Assembly (NCBI RefSeq): GCF_028748185.1
Contig: NZ_CP118164.1
Span: 5,791,814-5,855,813, forward strand
Direction of reading: 5' to 3'
DNA from: Bremerella sp. P1
GTDB lineage: Bacteria; Planctomycetota; Planctomycetia; Pirellulales; Pirellulaceae
Length of the DNA stretch: 64,000 bases
Positions within the stretch are counted from its first letter, which is position 1. Each line of letters begins with the position of its first letter. Below the pieces are notes generated by a model. It had not been told where the DNA came from. It made no database searches and worked only from the letters and a program-made list of their open reading frames with translations. Positions 53,911-63,144 of the stretch are shown piece by piece. A program made the translations under genes and the position numbers.

Positions 53911-55920
53911 ATGATCGCACAAAACTTTTCGCGTTTGATCGTCCTTCTCGCAGCGTTGTGCTCAGCCGTAACCACTTTCGCGGATGGGGCCGGCGATGTA
54001 ACGCTACGGACCGATCATCCGCACTATCCAGGTGAAGGTGTATTTCAATCGGTCGACGATTGCATCCGTTTTGCAACCGATGGGAAAGCAGGCGATCAGG
54101 AAAAGGCCATTGCGCTTTATCTCTGGATGCTGACGCACCAGTGGCACCTTGCTTCGCCGCAGGAGTGGAATGTCCCAGGCGAGACGCCCGACACAAACAT
54201 CTGGCGCGACGACATGGTCGTGTACGACGCCAATCGGGCGCGGTTCTCCTACGGCTACGGCTTGTGCGGAACGGTTCATTCCTGGAACGAGCCGTACTGG
54301 AAAGCCCTGGGAATGCAGGTCCGCCGGCGCGAGTTTCCCGGCCACGTGAACAGCGAAGTGCGTTACGGCGGACGCTGGCATGCGTTCGATACGGATATGG
54401 CCGGCATTGTGTTTGGCAAAGACGGAGCTGTAGCCGGCTATGAGGACATCATCGCCGATCCATCGCTTGTCGAGCAAACACACGCTCCGTTGCCTTGCTA
54501 TCCGTTTGCCTGGCCCAGCGACTTTAAGTCGATGAAAAAGGGCTGGGAGAAAATCGCCCGAGGCGGCAATTGGCACAAAATGTATAACAGCGGCTACGTT
54601 GCACACCCTCCGATCGTACATGTGCGGCGAGGCGAAACGTTTACGCGGTGGTTCGATCCGGGTCACTATGGCGGCAAGGACAAGCGGCGGTTCTGGCATC
54701 ACCAGGACAACGGGCCTTTTCGCAACTGGACGTTTGCCAATCAGGGCACACCAGAGCATCGCGGCGCCGAGGCCAATTGCCGCGGCAACGCACGCTACTG
54801 CAATGGCGAGTTCGTCTATCAGCCGGACCTTACTTCCGTTGCGTATCGAGACGGCGTCGTCGATCAGTCGGCGAACGTCGTGCCGTCGATGGATCAGCCG
54901 AAGTTGCGAAGCCAAGATGGCAAACCGGCGATCGTGACGTTTGAACACTTCTCGCCCTATGTCATTTGCGGCGATCCGGTTGACGACGCCAACCCGATGT
55001 CCGGAACGGCAACGGACGGACTGATTGTCGAGGGAACTGCCGTGGGGAACGTTAGCGTGGAAATCTCCGTCGATCAAGGACAAACCTGGCACCGACTGAA
55101 TTCCGTGACGGGCAACTTTTCACACGATTTAACTGAACACGTAAAAGGACGCTATGGCTGGCAGTTGCGGTTCGGCTTCCAAGACAAAGCCGGCCTCGAC
55201 GCACTAAAGTTTACGACGACTACGCAGGTCTGTCAGGCCATCTATCCTCGTTTGACGGACGGCGGTTGCCGCGTTGCTTATCGCTGCGCCATGCGTGGCG
55301 TCACACCGGTGTTGCCGAACTTCGGATCGGACGAGGCAACGCTCCGGACGGTTGAGCAGAGGGATATGAGGTCTGACAACGTGGTTTACCAGCCTAGAAG
55401 TTCCCAGTCGCGCCTTGCCTATCGCACCACGAACAACAGGCCTGGGCATGTCGTGTTCCGCGTGAACGCAGGCGAGCGTGAACTACTCGAGGTGTATGCG
55501 GCGGTACGATATGGCGTGCGTGTGCCGCCGTCGGGCAACTGCGATTATCGCATCGAGATCTCCACCGACGATGGCGAATCATGGCGGCCGCTCGCCCGAG
55601 CCGACATCCCCGCTGACAACGAATTTTCCAGCGGTTGGATGTATGGAAAAGCGGACGTTGCAGAAAGCGATACGAACGAGGTGTTGGTGCGGATCCAGCT
55701 CTACCAGGGCGGATACCAGGCGGGAATGATCGACGCTCAGTTCTATGGAGTTTACCGAAGTGCGCCTCCGCCCAGCGCGATCGTAACCTACGGCTGGAAG
55801 GAAGCCGGCGAGTTAAAGCGACATACCGAACGGATTCCTACAGCGGCGCGTGAGCACGTATTCGAAGTGCCGACCGGCAAGATAGACGTCGATGAGTTCG
55901 TGCGTATTCAGGTACCATAA
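53911..55920 (+). CDS. Secreted transglutaminase-like protein
   Basis: The product has 669 residues from ATG 53911, chosen because GGAAAG lies 6 bases upstream and a signal peptide follows (SRLIVLLAALCSAVTTFADG). A transglutaminase-like papain fold is suggested by the triad order Cys-His-Asp: C119 in YGLCGTVHSW, H145 in GHVNSEV and D160 in FDTDM. The rest is beta-rich with sialidase-like or carbohydrate-binding character (VSVEISVDQGQTWHRL, YRIEISTDDGESWRPL). A peptidase or amidase role is possible; the substrate is unknown. The next gene starts 15 bases downstream, so they form an operon. Confidence 0.7.
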   Translation: MIAQNFSRLIVLLAALCSAVTTFADGAGDVTLRTDHPHYPGEGVFQSVDDCIRFATDGKAGDQEKAIALYLWMLTHQWHLASPQEWNVPGETPDTNIWRDDMVVYDANRARFSYGYGLCGTVHSWNEPYWKALGMQVRRREFPGHVNSEVRYGGRWHAFDTDMAGIVFGKDGAVAGYEDIIADPSLVEQTHAPLPCYPFAWPSDFKSMKKGWEKIARGGNWHKMYNSGYVAHPPIVHVRRGETFTRWFDPGHYGGKDKRRFWHHQDNGPFRNWTFANQGTPEHRGAEANCRGNARYCNGEFVYQPDLTSVAYRDGVVDQSANVVPSMDQPKLRSQDGKPAIVTFEHFSPYVICGDPVDDANPMSGTATDGLIVEGTAVGNVSVEISVDQGQTWHRLNSVTGNFSHDLTEHVKGRYGWQLRFGFQDKAGLDALKFTTTTQVCQAIYPRLTDGGCRVAYRCAMRGVTPVLPNFGSDEATLRTVEQRDMRSDNVVYQPRSSQSRLAYRTTNNRPGHVVFRVNAGERELLEVYAAVRYGVRVPPSGNCDYRIEISTDDGESWRPLARADIPADNEFSSGWMYGKADVAESDTNEVLVRIQLYQGGYQAGMIDAQFYGVYRSAPPPSAIVTYGWKEAGELKRHTERIPTAAREHVFEVPTGKIDVDEFVRIQVP

Positions 55921-55935
55921 ATAAAAGGATTAGGC

Positions 55936-57885
55936 ATGTTTTCACAACTGCAAGCGGTTCTATCCGGTTGTCTGCTCCTTTTCCTCACAGCGACCAGCCT
56001 GGCTGCGCCGCCGCACGCTGATTGGTTTCCCAAGGCGACGCCGCTGCCAAAACCGACAGGCGAAGTGATTCAAGCCGCGACGGTCGAAGAATTGTTTGCC
56101 GCCGCTCGCGATGTGAAGCCGGGCGGTACGGTTCTGATCGCGGACGGGCATTACCGAATGCCTCGGTACTTTGAGATCGCGACCGACAATGTCACTGTGC
56201 GCGGCGTCTCGGGGAATCGCGACAAGGTCGTGCTCGATGCCGCCGGAAGCCGCCATGGCGAACTGCTCGGCGTTACCGGCTGCGAAGGAGTAACGATCGC
56301 GGATTTGACGATTCAAAACGTCAAGTTCAACGGCATCAAGATTAACTCCGATCGTGGCGCTCAGCGCGTGACGGTACACAACTGCGTGCTGCACAACATC
56401 TGGCAGCGTGGTATCAAGGCGCCGGGTATCCGCGACGACGACCCAAGGCGGCGCCCGCGCGATTGTCGAGTTCAGTTTTGTTTGTTCTACAACGACCGGG
56501 CGAAACAATTTGCTGACGACCAAACCGACACGGCAAAGACGTTCAACGGCAATTACATCGGCGGCATTGACGTTAAGAATACGACCGACTGGAAGATCAC
56601 GGATAACGTCTTTATGGGCATCCAAGGACGGACGCGTGAAGGACGCGGATGCATCTACATCTCGGAGAACGGCCGCAAATGCGTGATTGAGCGGAACATC
56701 TTTCTGAACTGCGACATTGCGATTGCTTTGGGAAACCCGTCGTTGGAATACTCGAAGCACCACGCGGTCGATTGCACGGTCAGGGGCAATTTCATTTCGG
56801 ATTGCCCAGAGACGGGAATCCTGTCTTGTTACACCAAGGATTGCGAGATTGCCAACAACTCAATCCACGATCCCAATAGCCGGCTGGGAAGGCTCGTCTG
56901 GGTGCTGAACGCGAACGACGGGCTAAGCATCGTCAACAACTTGCTCGTCGGGCGGCCCGTCCTTACCACTAGCGACAGCCGGATTCAGCAGAAAGGTAAC
57001 ACCGTCTATTCGTCACTGGCAGAAGCCCGCACCGCGAATGGAACGGCGGGACAAAAGACTCTTTCTTTAACTCAAATGTCCGATGCTATCGAACTACCGA
57101 AAGAGTACGCAAAGCAGCAGGCGCAACAGCAAGCCTCGCTATTGAAGCCAGGCGTGCAACCAAAAGACGTCATCGAGGCGATGCGGAAAGTTCATCAGGG
57201 ATTCAATGGCCAGCAAGGCTATGTCGCGCAGTTCGGCGATTCAATCACTTATTCAATGGCGTTCTGGACGCCGATCGGCTGGGATGATCCGGATCGATTC
57301 CTGATGCACGACGACGGGATGCCCAAAGCGCCCAAGAACACCCGTTGGCGCGACTATGTGAAGGGAACGAAAGACAAAGGGCCCAAGCATGCCAACTACT
57401 CCGGTTGGACCGTCGGGCAATTAAATAGAGCAGTGGATGAAGTTCTAGCCCGCGACAAACCGGAAGTGGCGATCATCATGATCGGCACCAACGACATCTC
57501 GGGCGGCAAGCTGCCCGCGGCGTATCGTGTCGGGTTGGAACAGGTCGTGCAGAAATGCCTTGATGCGAAATGCGTTCCGATACTAAACACGATTCCTCCT
57601 CGCCGAGGCCGCGACGAGGCGGTGGCCGCCGCGAACGAGACGATCCGCAACGTCGCAACGGAGATGCACGTGCCGCTGGCGGACTTTCACTCCGAATGTG
57701 TGCGACTTCGTCCCGCCGATTCATGGGACGGTACGGTGATCTCCCGCGACGGCGTCCATCCCAGCGGCGGCAAGTCGAACGAGTACACCGAGGACAACAT
57801 GCGTAATTGCGGCTACGCCCTGCGCAACTGGATAAATTTCCTGGTCCTCAGACAGATTTACTTCCAAGTGCTCGACAAAGATTGA
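55936..57885 (+). CDS. Secreted right-handed beta-helix / SGNH hydrolase fusion
   Basis: The product has 649 residues with a signal peptide (SGCLLLFLTATSLAAPP). Residues about 40-370 form a parallel beta-helix of polysaccharide-lyase type, starting with GGTVLIADGHYRM and continuing through repeated N/D-rich coils. After a helical linker (KQQAQQQASLL) comes an SGNH esterase domain: block I FGDSITYS near 433, block III GTNDISGG near 517 and block V DGVHPSGG near 605. The pairing suggests a de-esterifying polysaccharide-degrading enzyme, perhaps on pectin-like or acetylated algal glycans. Activity of the helix domain cannot be confirmed by eye. Confidence 0.82.
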   Translation: MFSQLQAVLSGCLLLFLTATSLAAPPHADWFPKATPLPKPTGEVIQAATVEELFAAARDVKPGGTVLIADGHYRMPRYFEIATDNVTVRGVSGNRDKVVLDAAGSRHGELLGVTGCEGVTIADLTIQNVKFNGIKINSDRGAQRVTVHNCVLHNIWQRGIKAPGIRDDDPRRRPRDCRVQFCLFYNDRAKQFADDQTDTAKTFNGNYIGGIDVKNTTDWKITDNVFMGIQGRTREGRGCIYISENGRKCVIERNIFLNCDIAIALGNPSLEYSKHHAVDCTVRGNFISDCPETGILSCYTKDCEIANNSIHDPNSRLGRLVWVLNANDGLSIVNNLLVGRPVLTTSDSRIQQKGNTVYSSLAEARTANGTAGQKTLSLTQMSDAIELPKEYAKQQAQQQASLLKPGVQPKDVIEAMRKVHQGFNGQQGYVAQFGDSITYSMAFWTPIGWDDPDRFLMHDDGMPKAPKNTRWRDYVKGTKDKGPKHANYSGWTVGQLNRAVDEVLARDKPEVAIIMIGTNDISGGKLPAAYRVGLEQVVQKCLDAKCVPILNTIPPRRGRDEAVAAANETIRNVATEMHVPLADFHSECVRLRPADSWDGTVISRDGVHPSGGKSNEYTEDNMRNCGYALRNWINFLVLRQIYFQVLDKD

Positions 57886-58236
57886 GAGATCACCTCGCCG
57901 TACCTTGAAGACGAATTGCAAATGCTGTTTTGAACGGGACGTCTGTTGAAAATTCCGAAGAACGAGGAGGCTCGTTCTCACTGACAACCGCTTCAACCGC
58001 TCCGCTTCCAGGTCCTCGTTGGTGAAGCCGAGCGGGCGGCCCAAGGCGTATTCAATTGACCTGCCCCGTTTAACCATCTCCCAGACGAGGCGAGACTCGC
58101 CATTTCGACCAATCGGTGATCTTCTCGGCTGAGGCGATGTTTACGGCAGAGAGAGCAATTGCGAGGGCGAACAGGCTTCTGCCGTGCGAGTTGACTCGTG
58201 AGCTTGTTCTATTGTCTTCAGCAAAGGCGATTCCCA
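57886..58236. other. Gap between convergent genes with IS debris
   Basis: About 350 bases between two convergent gene ends. It contains the IS remnant at 58057-58115. The preceding 150 bases have no recognisable gene. Confidence 0.4.
58057..58115 (-). mobile_element. IS3-family remnant with internal deletion
   Basis: TGACCTGCCCC at 58057-58067, the IS terminal sequence, is followed at once by ACCATCTCCCAGACGAGGCG, which resembles an internal OrfB stretch of the intact IS (51890-51910, ATCATCTCCCGGACCAGGCG). The end and the interior have been joined by deletion. Confidence 0.5.
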
Positions 58237-61200
58237 TTACTCCGACGGCAAAGGAGCCTGAACGCTTGACATGAGGTAAGCAATCAGGTCACGGGTCTCG
58301 TCATCGCTCAGTTTTTGCAATTGACCTTCCGGCATCAGCGAGACTTGGCTCGTTTTCATCTCCTCTATTTCTTGTCGGTCGATCGTGACTGTCTCGTTTG
58401 GCGATTGCAGTGTGATAGTCCGCTCATTCATTTGGCTGATGACGCCATTGAGGACGCGACCATCGTCCATTGCTACCAGTACGGTCCGGAAATCGGCACC
58501 AACGCTCGCGCTTGGGTCGATGACATTCTCCAGAAGGTAGTCAAGATTCTTGCGATTAGAGCCGGTCAGGTCAGGTCCCAGCAGGGTCCCTTGCCCGAAC
58601 AATACATGGCAACTAGCGCAGGTGTTTTGAAACAACACGCGTCCTGCCGTCAGATCGGCTCGCGATAAGACGTCAGGCGATAGCTTCGCGCGATAGGCAT
58701 CGATCTGGGTACGCTTCTCGGCGGCACTAACTCGCAAGTCTCCCCAGAGTCGTGTCAAGTCGCGTGTCAGCGTTTCGTCTTCCAGTGAGGCGATCTGTCT
58801 GGCTTGAAATGCAGAAATCTCGCTCGCTGAAATGCTCTTCGCCTCGACCGCGTCAAGCAGCGCTCGAGCGGAATCTGTTCGTGACACCAATGTCTGAATC
58901 ATTTCAGTACGAGCTATCGCATCGAACTTACCTGCCCGCTGCAGGATCTTCGCGGGAATCGTAGGATCGTCGTAATGCGTCAATCCCTTCAGGGCGTCGA
59001 CCGTCATACCCGGTTCGTCCAAAAGAGCCACTAACGTTGAGCCATAGTCAGCCGGTGGACTTACCAACAGAGAACGAAGTGCCGATCGGCGTGCATCGGT
59101 CGGTCGCTCTTTATCGGTCACGATCGCGCGGATCTCATCCATAGCGCGGCCATCCCCAAACACGACACTCAGGTTTTGCACCAGAGTACGAATCTCTTCA
59201 TCTGATGACTGCCCAAACTTCTTCGCCGCCTCTCCCCAATGCGCGGGCGCCGCAACTTTCTGCCAACCGCTCAGCCCCAAGGCTATTCCGCGAATGACAC
59301 TTTCTCCGTGGCTGCATTTTCCAGCCGTAGCTAATTGCAGCATGCGATCCACAGCTGTCGGTTCGCGCTCGATTTCCTGCGTTACGCGTCGCACGATCAA
59401 TTCGGTCAATAAGGGCATCTCTGATTTTTCCGCGAGCGCGATCGCTTTCGCTAGGTCTCGTGGAACCGCTGGCTCAATCCCATACCAGACCATAAGCGGC
59501 AATCGCCCATCCTTCGCGAACTCCGGGCGAACCGCCAACCGCTCGGCGATCCTCCATCGTAGATCGACCGGCAGCCGCTGTAGAGAAGACGCCAGGTGCA
59601 GCTGCACGATCCCAGATGGATCTTTGGCTGCTAGATTCTCGAGTGTTTGCAATGCTTCGCTGGAAGGGGCTTTTCCTGCTTGCGTTGTCAGATCGACAAA
59701 GAATTTGAGCACGGCGGCCCGCTGGTATTCATCTTCGGTGGCTAAAGCCGAAATCCACCACGCTTCGTCCGCCGCACCGGTCGTCGCAATTGTCTCTAGT
59801 AGGCGAATTCGGGCTATGGGATCGCTGGTCTCCCGCAGGCGTTCTTTCAGTAGGTGATGAATTGCCGTCGATTCGGCCTTTGTTGCGGTGCGCTGGGTCA
59901 ACAGACGCCGCGATTGCCGAGCCCACCATGTGTTGCGATGCGCCAGAAGCGATACCAACTCAGCACTAGCTTTATCTTTCAGATCGAACGCCGCAAGCGT
60001 TTGCTGATCGCCGTAGGACAACTTGTAGATGCGCCCGCTACCGTAGTGAACGCCATCGTGATCGTGGCATTCGCCGGTATCACTCCAGTCGGCGATGAAG
60101 ACGCTACCATCGGGACCGGTGATCAATTCCATTCCTCGGTACCAGGGATCTTCGATAAAGCAAAAGTCGGCGCCGTGCGTCGCGACGTACCCCGCGCCGT
60201 CCCGTTTGAGCAGGTCGGTGTTGAGCCGCCGGCCATGCAAATTGAGCGTGTAGATACGATCGCGATATTCATCCGGCCAATTATCTCCCTGATAGATCAT
60301 CAGCCCGATATGGGCGTGCCCACCTCCCGCTTCGCTCGTGCTGTCGGTGACACCTTTACGAACGTCGGACCAGCCTTCTCCTTCGTCCCAATGAACGTGA
60401 TCGGCGACCTGCTTAATTAATTGGTACGAATGAGGATTGATGTCGATACCGAACATCCGTTCCGTATGGGCACTGGGGATTACCTGCCACAAATGCCCTA
60501 TCACCGTGTTGATGACAAACATCTCGCCATGCGAATCAAAGTCAAATCCCCACGAGTTCGTCATGCCGTGCATGACGGGTTCGGCGACCTCACGCGTCGG
60601 ATGGTAACGCCAAACTCCGGTGTTGATTGCAAATCGCTGGGAGTCGCTCGCGCCTGGTTTGCCGACCAAACTTGTACCTAAGATGCCATGCCGTCCGTAG
60701 AGCCAACCATCGGGGCCCCACTTCAGTCCATTGGCAGGCGTATGCGATATGCTGCTCCCGTCGACAAAACCATCGAGTACAACGACCGGGGCGCCATCGG
60801 GTACGTCGTCCCCGTCTTTGTCAGGTATGAATAGCAACTGGGGAAGACAGATCGCCCAGATTCCACCGTCTCCCACTTCGATGCTGGTCAACTTGCTCGC
60901 CTGATCCCAAAAAACGGTCCGCTTCTCAAACGTCCCATCTCCATCGGCGTCTTCAAAAATCAAGATCCGATCGCGCACATCGGCTTTGAACCCACCAAAT
61001 CCGCCCCCGGCCCAACTGAAGTTTTCGGCGACCCACAGCCTGCCTCGCTCGTCGAATGTCATCGCGATAGGGTTGCGGACATCGGGCTCCGCTGCAACCA
61101 ACGAAAGGCGAAATCCCGGAGGCAACTTCGTCTTGGCGATTACGTCGCTGGGGGCCATCGGTGTTGCGACCGCCCGTTCGGTATCCGGAGGGACGGGAAA

Positions 61201-61275
61201 CTCTTCACCGACCGACGTATTGCCGAGCGTGATAAGACCTACGACGGCGATCAACGCCTGCATTGCGAGTTTCAT
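58237..61275 (-). CDS. PVC-type heme-binding dehydrogenase-like protein with HEAT repeats
   Basis: The product has 1012 residues with a signal peptide. The N-terminal 420 residues form a sugar-dehydrogenase-like propeller of the TIGR02604 type (NPIAMTFDERGRLWVAENFS, GLKWGPDGWLYGRHG, GLMIYQGDNWPDEYRDRIY, ITGPDGSVFIADWSDTGECH). A helical HEAT-like segment covers about 430-860. The C-terminal TIGR02603 cytochrome domain has the heme motif CASCH near 885 and GTLLGPDLTGSNRKNLDYLL. It is probably a periplasmic oxidoreductase of unknown substrate, as are the many planctomycete paralogues. The SGNH hydrolase gene just upstream on the same strand may be co-transcribed. Confidence 0.9.
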   Translation of the reverse strand: MKLAMQALIAVVGLITLGNTSVGEEFPVPPDTERAVATPMAPSDVIAKTKLPPGFRLSLVAAEPDVRNPIAMTFDERGRLWVAENFSWAGGGFGGFKADVRDRILIFEDADGDGTFEKRTVFWDQASKLTSIEVGDGGIWAICLPQLLFIPDKDGDDVPDGAPVVVLDGFVDGSSISHTPANGLKWGPDGWLYGRHGILGTSLVGKPGASDSQRFAINTGVWRYHPTREVAEPVMHGMTNSWGFDFDSHGEMFVINTVIGHLWQVIPSAHTERMFGIDINPHSYQLIKQVADHVHWDEGEGWSDVRKGVTDSTSEAGGGHAHIGLMIYQGDNWPDEYRDRIYTLNLHGRRLNTDLLKRDGAGYVATHGADFCFIEDPWYRGMELITGPDGSVFIADWSDTGECHDHDGVHYGSGRIYKLSYGDQQTLAAFDLKDKASAELVSLLAHRNTWWARQSRRLLTQRTATKAESTAIHHLLKERLRETSDPIARIRLLETIATTGAADEAWWISALATEDEYQRAAVLKFFVDLTTQAGKAPSSEALQTLENLAAKDPSGIVQLHLASSLQRLPVDLRWRIAERLAVRPEFAKDGRLPLMVWYGIEPAVPRDLAKAIALAEKSEMPLLTELIVRRVTQEIEREPTAVDRMLQLATAGKCSHGESVIRGIALGLSGWQKVAAPAHWGEAAKKFGQSSDEEIRTLVQNLSVVFGDGRAMDEIRAIVTDKERPTDARRSALRSLLVSPPADYGSTLVALLDEPGMTVDALKGLTHYDDPTIPAKILQRAGKFDAIARTEMIQTLVSRTDSARALLDAVEAKSISASEISAFQARQIASLEDETLTRDLTRLWGDLRVSAAEKRTQIDAYRAKLSPDVLSRADLTAGRVLFQNTCASCHVLFGQGTLLGPDLTGSNRKNLDYLLENVIDPSASVGADFRTVLVAMDDGRVLNGVISQMNERTITLQSPNETVTIDRQEIEEMKTSQVSLMPEGQLQKLSDDETRDLIAYLMSSVQAPLPSE

Positions 61276-61329
61276 CTTTTCTGTTTTCCACGCTTATAGT
61301 AAGACAGCGAAATCGACCTTGGCGAGCTT

Positions 61330-62676
61330 CTACTTTTGTGGAAAAAGCTCCATGAGTGCGTCGGCGAAGATGCTGAGCCCCTCGGGTCCTGGATGATTGA
61401 TGCAGTTCACCATGAGGCTGTTGTATGGAATCCCTTGTCGCCATAGTCGTCCATAACGGAGGGACGCATCGGCAAGCGCTACTGGATGCCTGGCTGCGAA
61501 TTCACGCAGCCCCTTCACGTAAGGACGTGGGTCCTCATCGATGTCATTCTGTCGATCCAAGCCCATCCAGTCTGGTCGCACATAGTGAGGTGTCAGAATG
61601 ATCCACTCTGCGTCAATTCCCTGAAAATCGGTCAATAATTTGCCGTATCGATTCTCAACCATCTCGGGGTTCAGACCGGCGTCGTTCACAAACTCGCTGA
61701 TTGCTAGGTCCGGCTTGGCACCTAATACGGTTTCCTGATAGTTGTGAGGCTCACCCGGCGGAACCGCCAGGTAGGAACCGGTTGTCCGACCGCCCCAAGC
61801 TTCGGTGACCAGTTCGATCTTGGCTTGGGGAAAACGCTGCCGCAGCCTTACGACAAATTGCTGTTGCCAGTGCTCACGCTCTGGTTGGGCCAAGTAGGCG
61901 CCTTCGGTCACGCTGTCTCCCCAGGCCAATATGCGGAGCCGTTCACCGGATCGCAACTTGGCCAGTGCACGCGGAATTTTCTGCTCCGCCGGTGAAAGAG
62001 AGGTCATCGCCGGCTTGGGATATGCGGTCTCCATAATGGGAAACAAATTCTTCTTGGTCAGCCGCTCAATCTGGCCCGGTATCCAAACGTTCGCCAAACG
62101 ACGTTCCGTCGCGATGACCTGTGGTGCCTTCGGAGTCTCAGCCGCTGGTTTGCCGACTCGATATTCGAGTTCCCCCGCGCCGGTCAATACGATCGAATCA
62201 ATCCGCGAGAGGTAATGTTGATAACTGATAAATACCGGGCTCCCCTCGGCTATCCGCCCGCCGGCGACGCGACCGATCCCTCCCCAACGATTTTCAAATT
62301 CATAATCGCGGCCACGGACAAAAGTCTCGTCCGTCTCATTCGGCCCGCTACGAACGACTACGCTCGCCGGATCTAACAAGTCTGGAGCCGTTAGCGATTC
62401 GGCGATCAACGCCGCTAGGCGAGCCCCGCGTCGATACTGCGGCCCCGCGGGATCGTAAATTGGCAAACTCGCATGGCGTTCGGCCGTCACCGTAAACAGC
62501 CGCGGTGCATCGACCGCGACTAACGCTGACACTTTCGGATGGTTCTTACCGTCGGCGACGTCAACTTTTATTGCCCAGTCCCCAACCAAGGCAACGTGGG
62601 CCGCAGGCTCCGCGGCTGAAGTAACTGATGTCGCTAGCCCACTGATAAACAACGCTAACACATGGGTACGAAGCAC
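61330..62676 (-). CDS. Secreted SGNH/GDSL hydrolase
   Basis: The product has 448 residues from the GTG complementary to 62674-62676. This start is chosen over upstream ATGs because AGGAG lies 8 bases before it and a signal peptide begins at once (LRTHVLALFISGLATSVTSA). The first 200 residues are a beta-rich accessory domain; the esterase domain begins with LRILAWGDSVTEGAYL near 251 and continues through AWGGRTTGSYL and SEFVNDAG to INHPGPEG near the C-terminus (catalytic histidine). It is probably a deacetylase or esterase acting on extracellular glycans, in line with the beta-helix/SGNH gene nearby. Confidence 0.83.
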   Translation of the reverse strand: MLRTHVLALFISGLATSVTSAAEPAAHVALVGDWAIKVDVADGKNHPKVSALVAVDAPRLFTVTAERHASLPIYDPAGPQYRRGARLAALIAESLTAPDLLDPASVVVRSGPNETDETFVRGRDYEFENRWGGIGRVAGGRIAEGSPVFISYQHYLSRIDSIVLTGAGELEYRVGKPAAETPKAPQVIATERRLANVWIPGQIERLTKKNLFPIMETAYPKPAMTSLSPAEQKIPRALAKLRSGERLRILAWGDSVTEGAYLAQPEREHWQQQFVVRLRQRFPQAKIELVTEAWGGRTTGSYLAVPPGEPHNYQETVLGAKPDLAISEFVNDAGLNPEMVENRYGKLLTDFQGIDAEWIILTPHYVRPDWMGLDRQNDIDEDPRPYVKGLREFAARHPVALADASLRYGRLWRQGIPYNSLMVNCINHPGPEGLSIFADALMELFPQK

Positions 62677-63144
62677 GGCGATTCTCCTGAATGAAATGCA
62701 TGATTCTGAGCGAATCGGGGTAGGAACCGAGATTGTCTCGGCTATGGTGCGAAATGCTAATCTGGCGGGCAATGTTAAATATAGACTAAAGCTGACCTGC
62801 ATTAAGGGGGTAATTTCGGGAGTCGATTGCCGACAATACAAGCCAAGGTAATGTTGTGTGGGCCTGCTTCGGTAAGGCTCAACTCAGATAGGCTTAGGAA
62901 TCTCGTTGTGGTGTCGGTCGGTTCCTGGGAATTTATAGTCACCGGTGGGGAGGGCTCATCGGTCACCTTCTGTCGTGCCACGGCCGAAGAGATTCGCCCT
63001 CACCCTGCTAGAATACTGCCTGCTATTGATACTCCAAGGGCGATTTACTTGCGAGCCAAGGGCTAAGTTGCAAATGGACGACTAGGCCTGTCGCAATACC
63101 TTCGTTCTGGATTCCCACTTTAGGTGTAATCGTAATGATTCTGG
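62677..63144. other. Non-coding gap
   Basis: About 470 bases. It likely contains the promoter of the SGNH gene (reverse strand). A short plus-strand open frame at 62827-63066 starts at TTG without ribosome site or recognisable content. GCTGACCTGCATTAAGGGGG near 62800 vaguely resembles an IS end but not enough to call. Confidence 0.35.

Noticed and set aside
57721-58077. Reverse-strand open frame of 118 codons
   Set aside because: It overlaps the 3' end of the beta-helix/SGNH gene on the other strand and begins within IS debris, so it is most likely a shadow.
62797-62820. TGACCTGC followed by a G-run as another IS end
   Set aside because: Only 8 bases match before divergence and nothing of the inner IS end follows.
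62827-63066. Open frame of 79 codons on the plus strand
   Set aside because: TTG start without ribosome site, no family character, and located in a likely promoter region.
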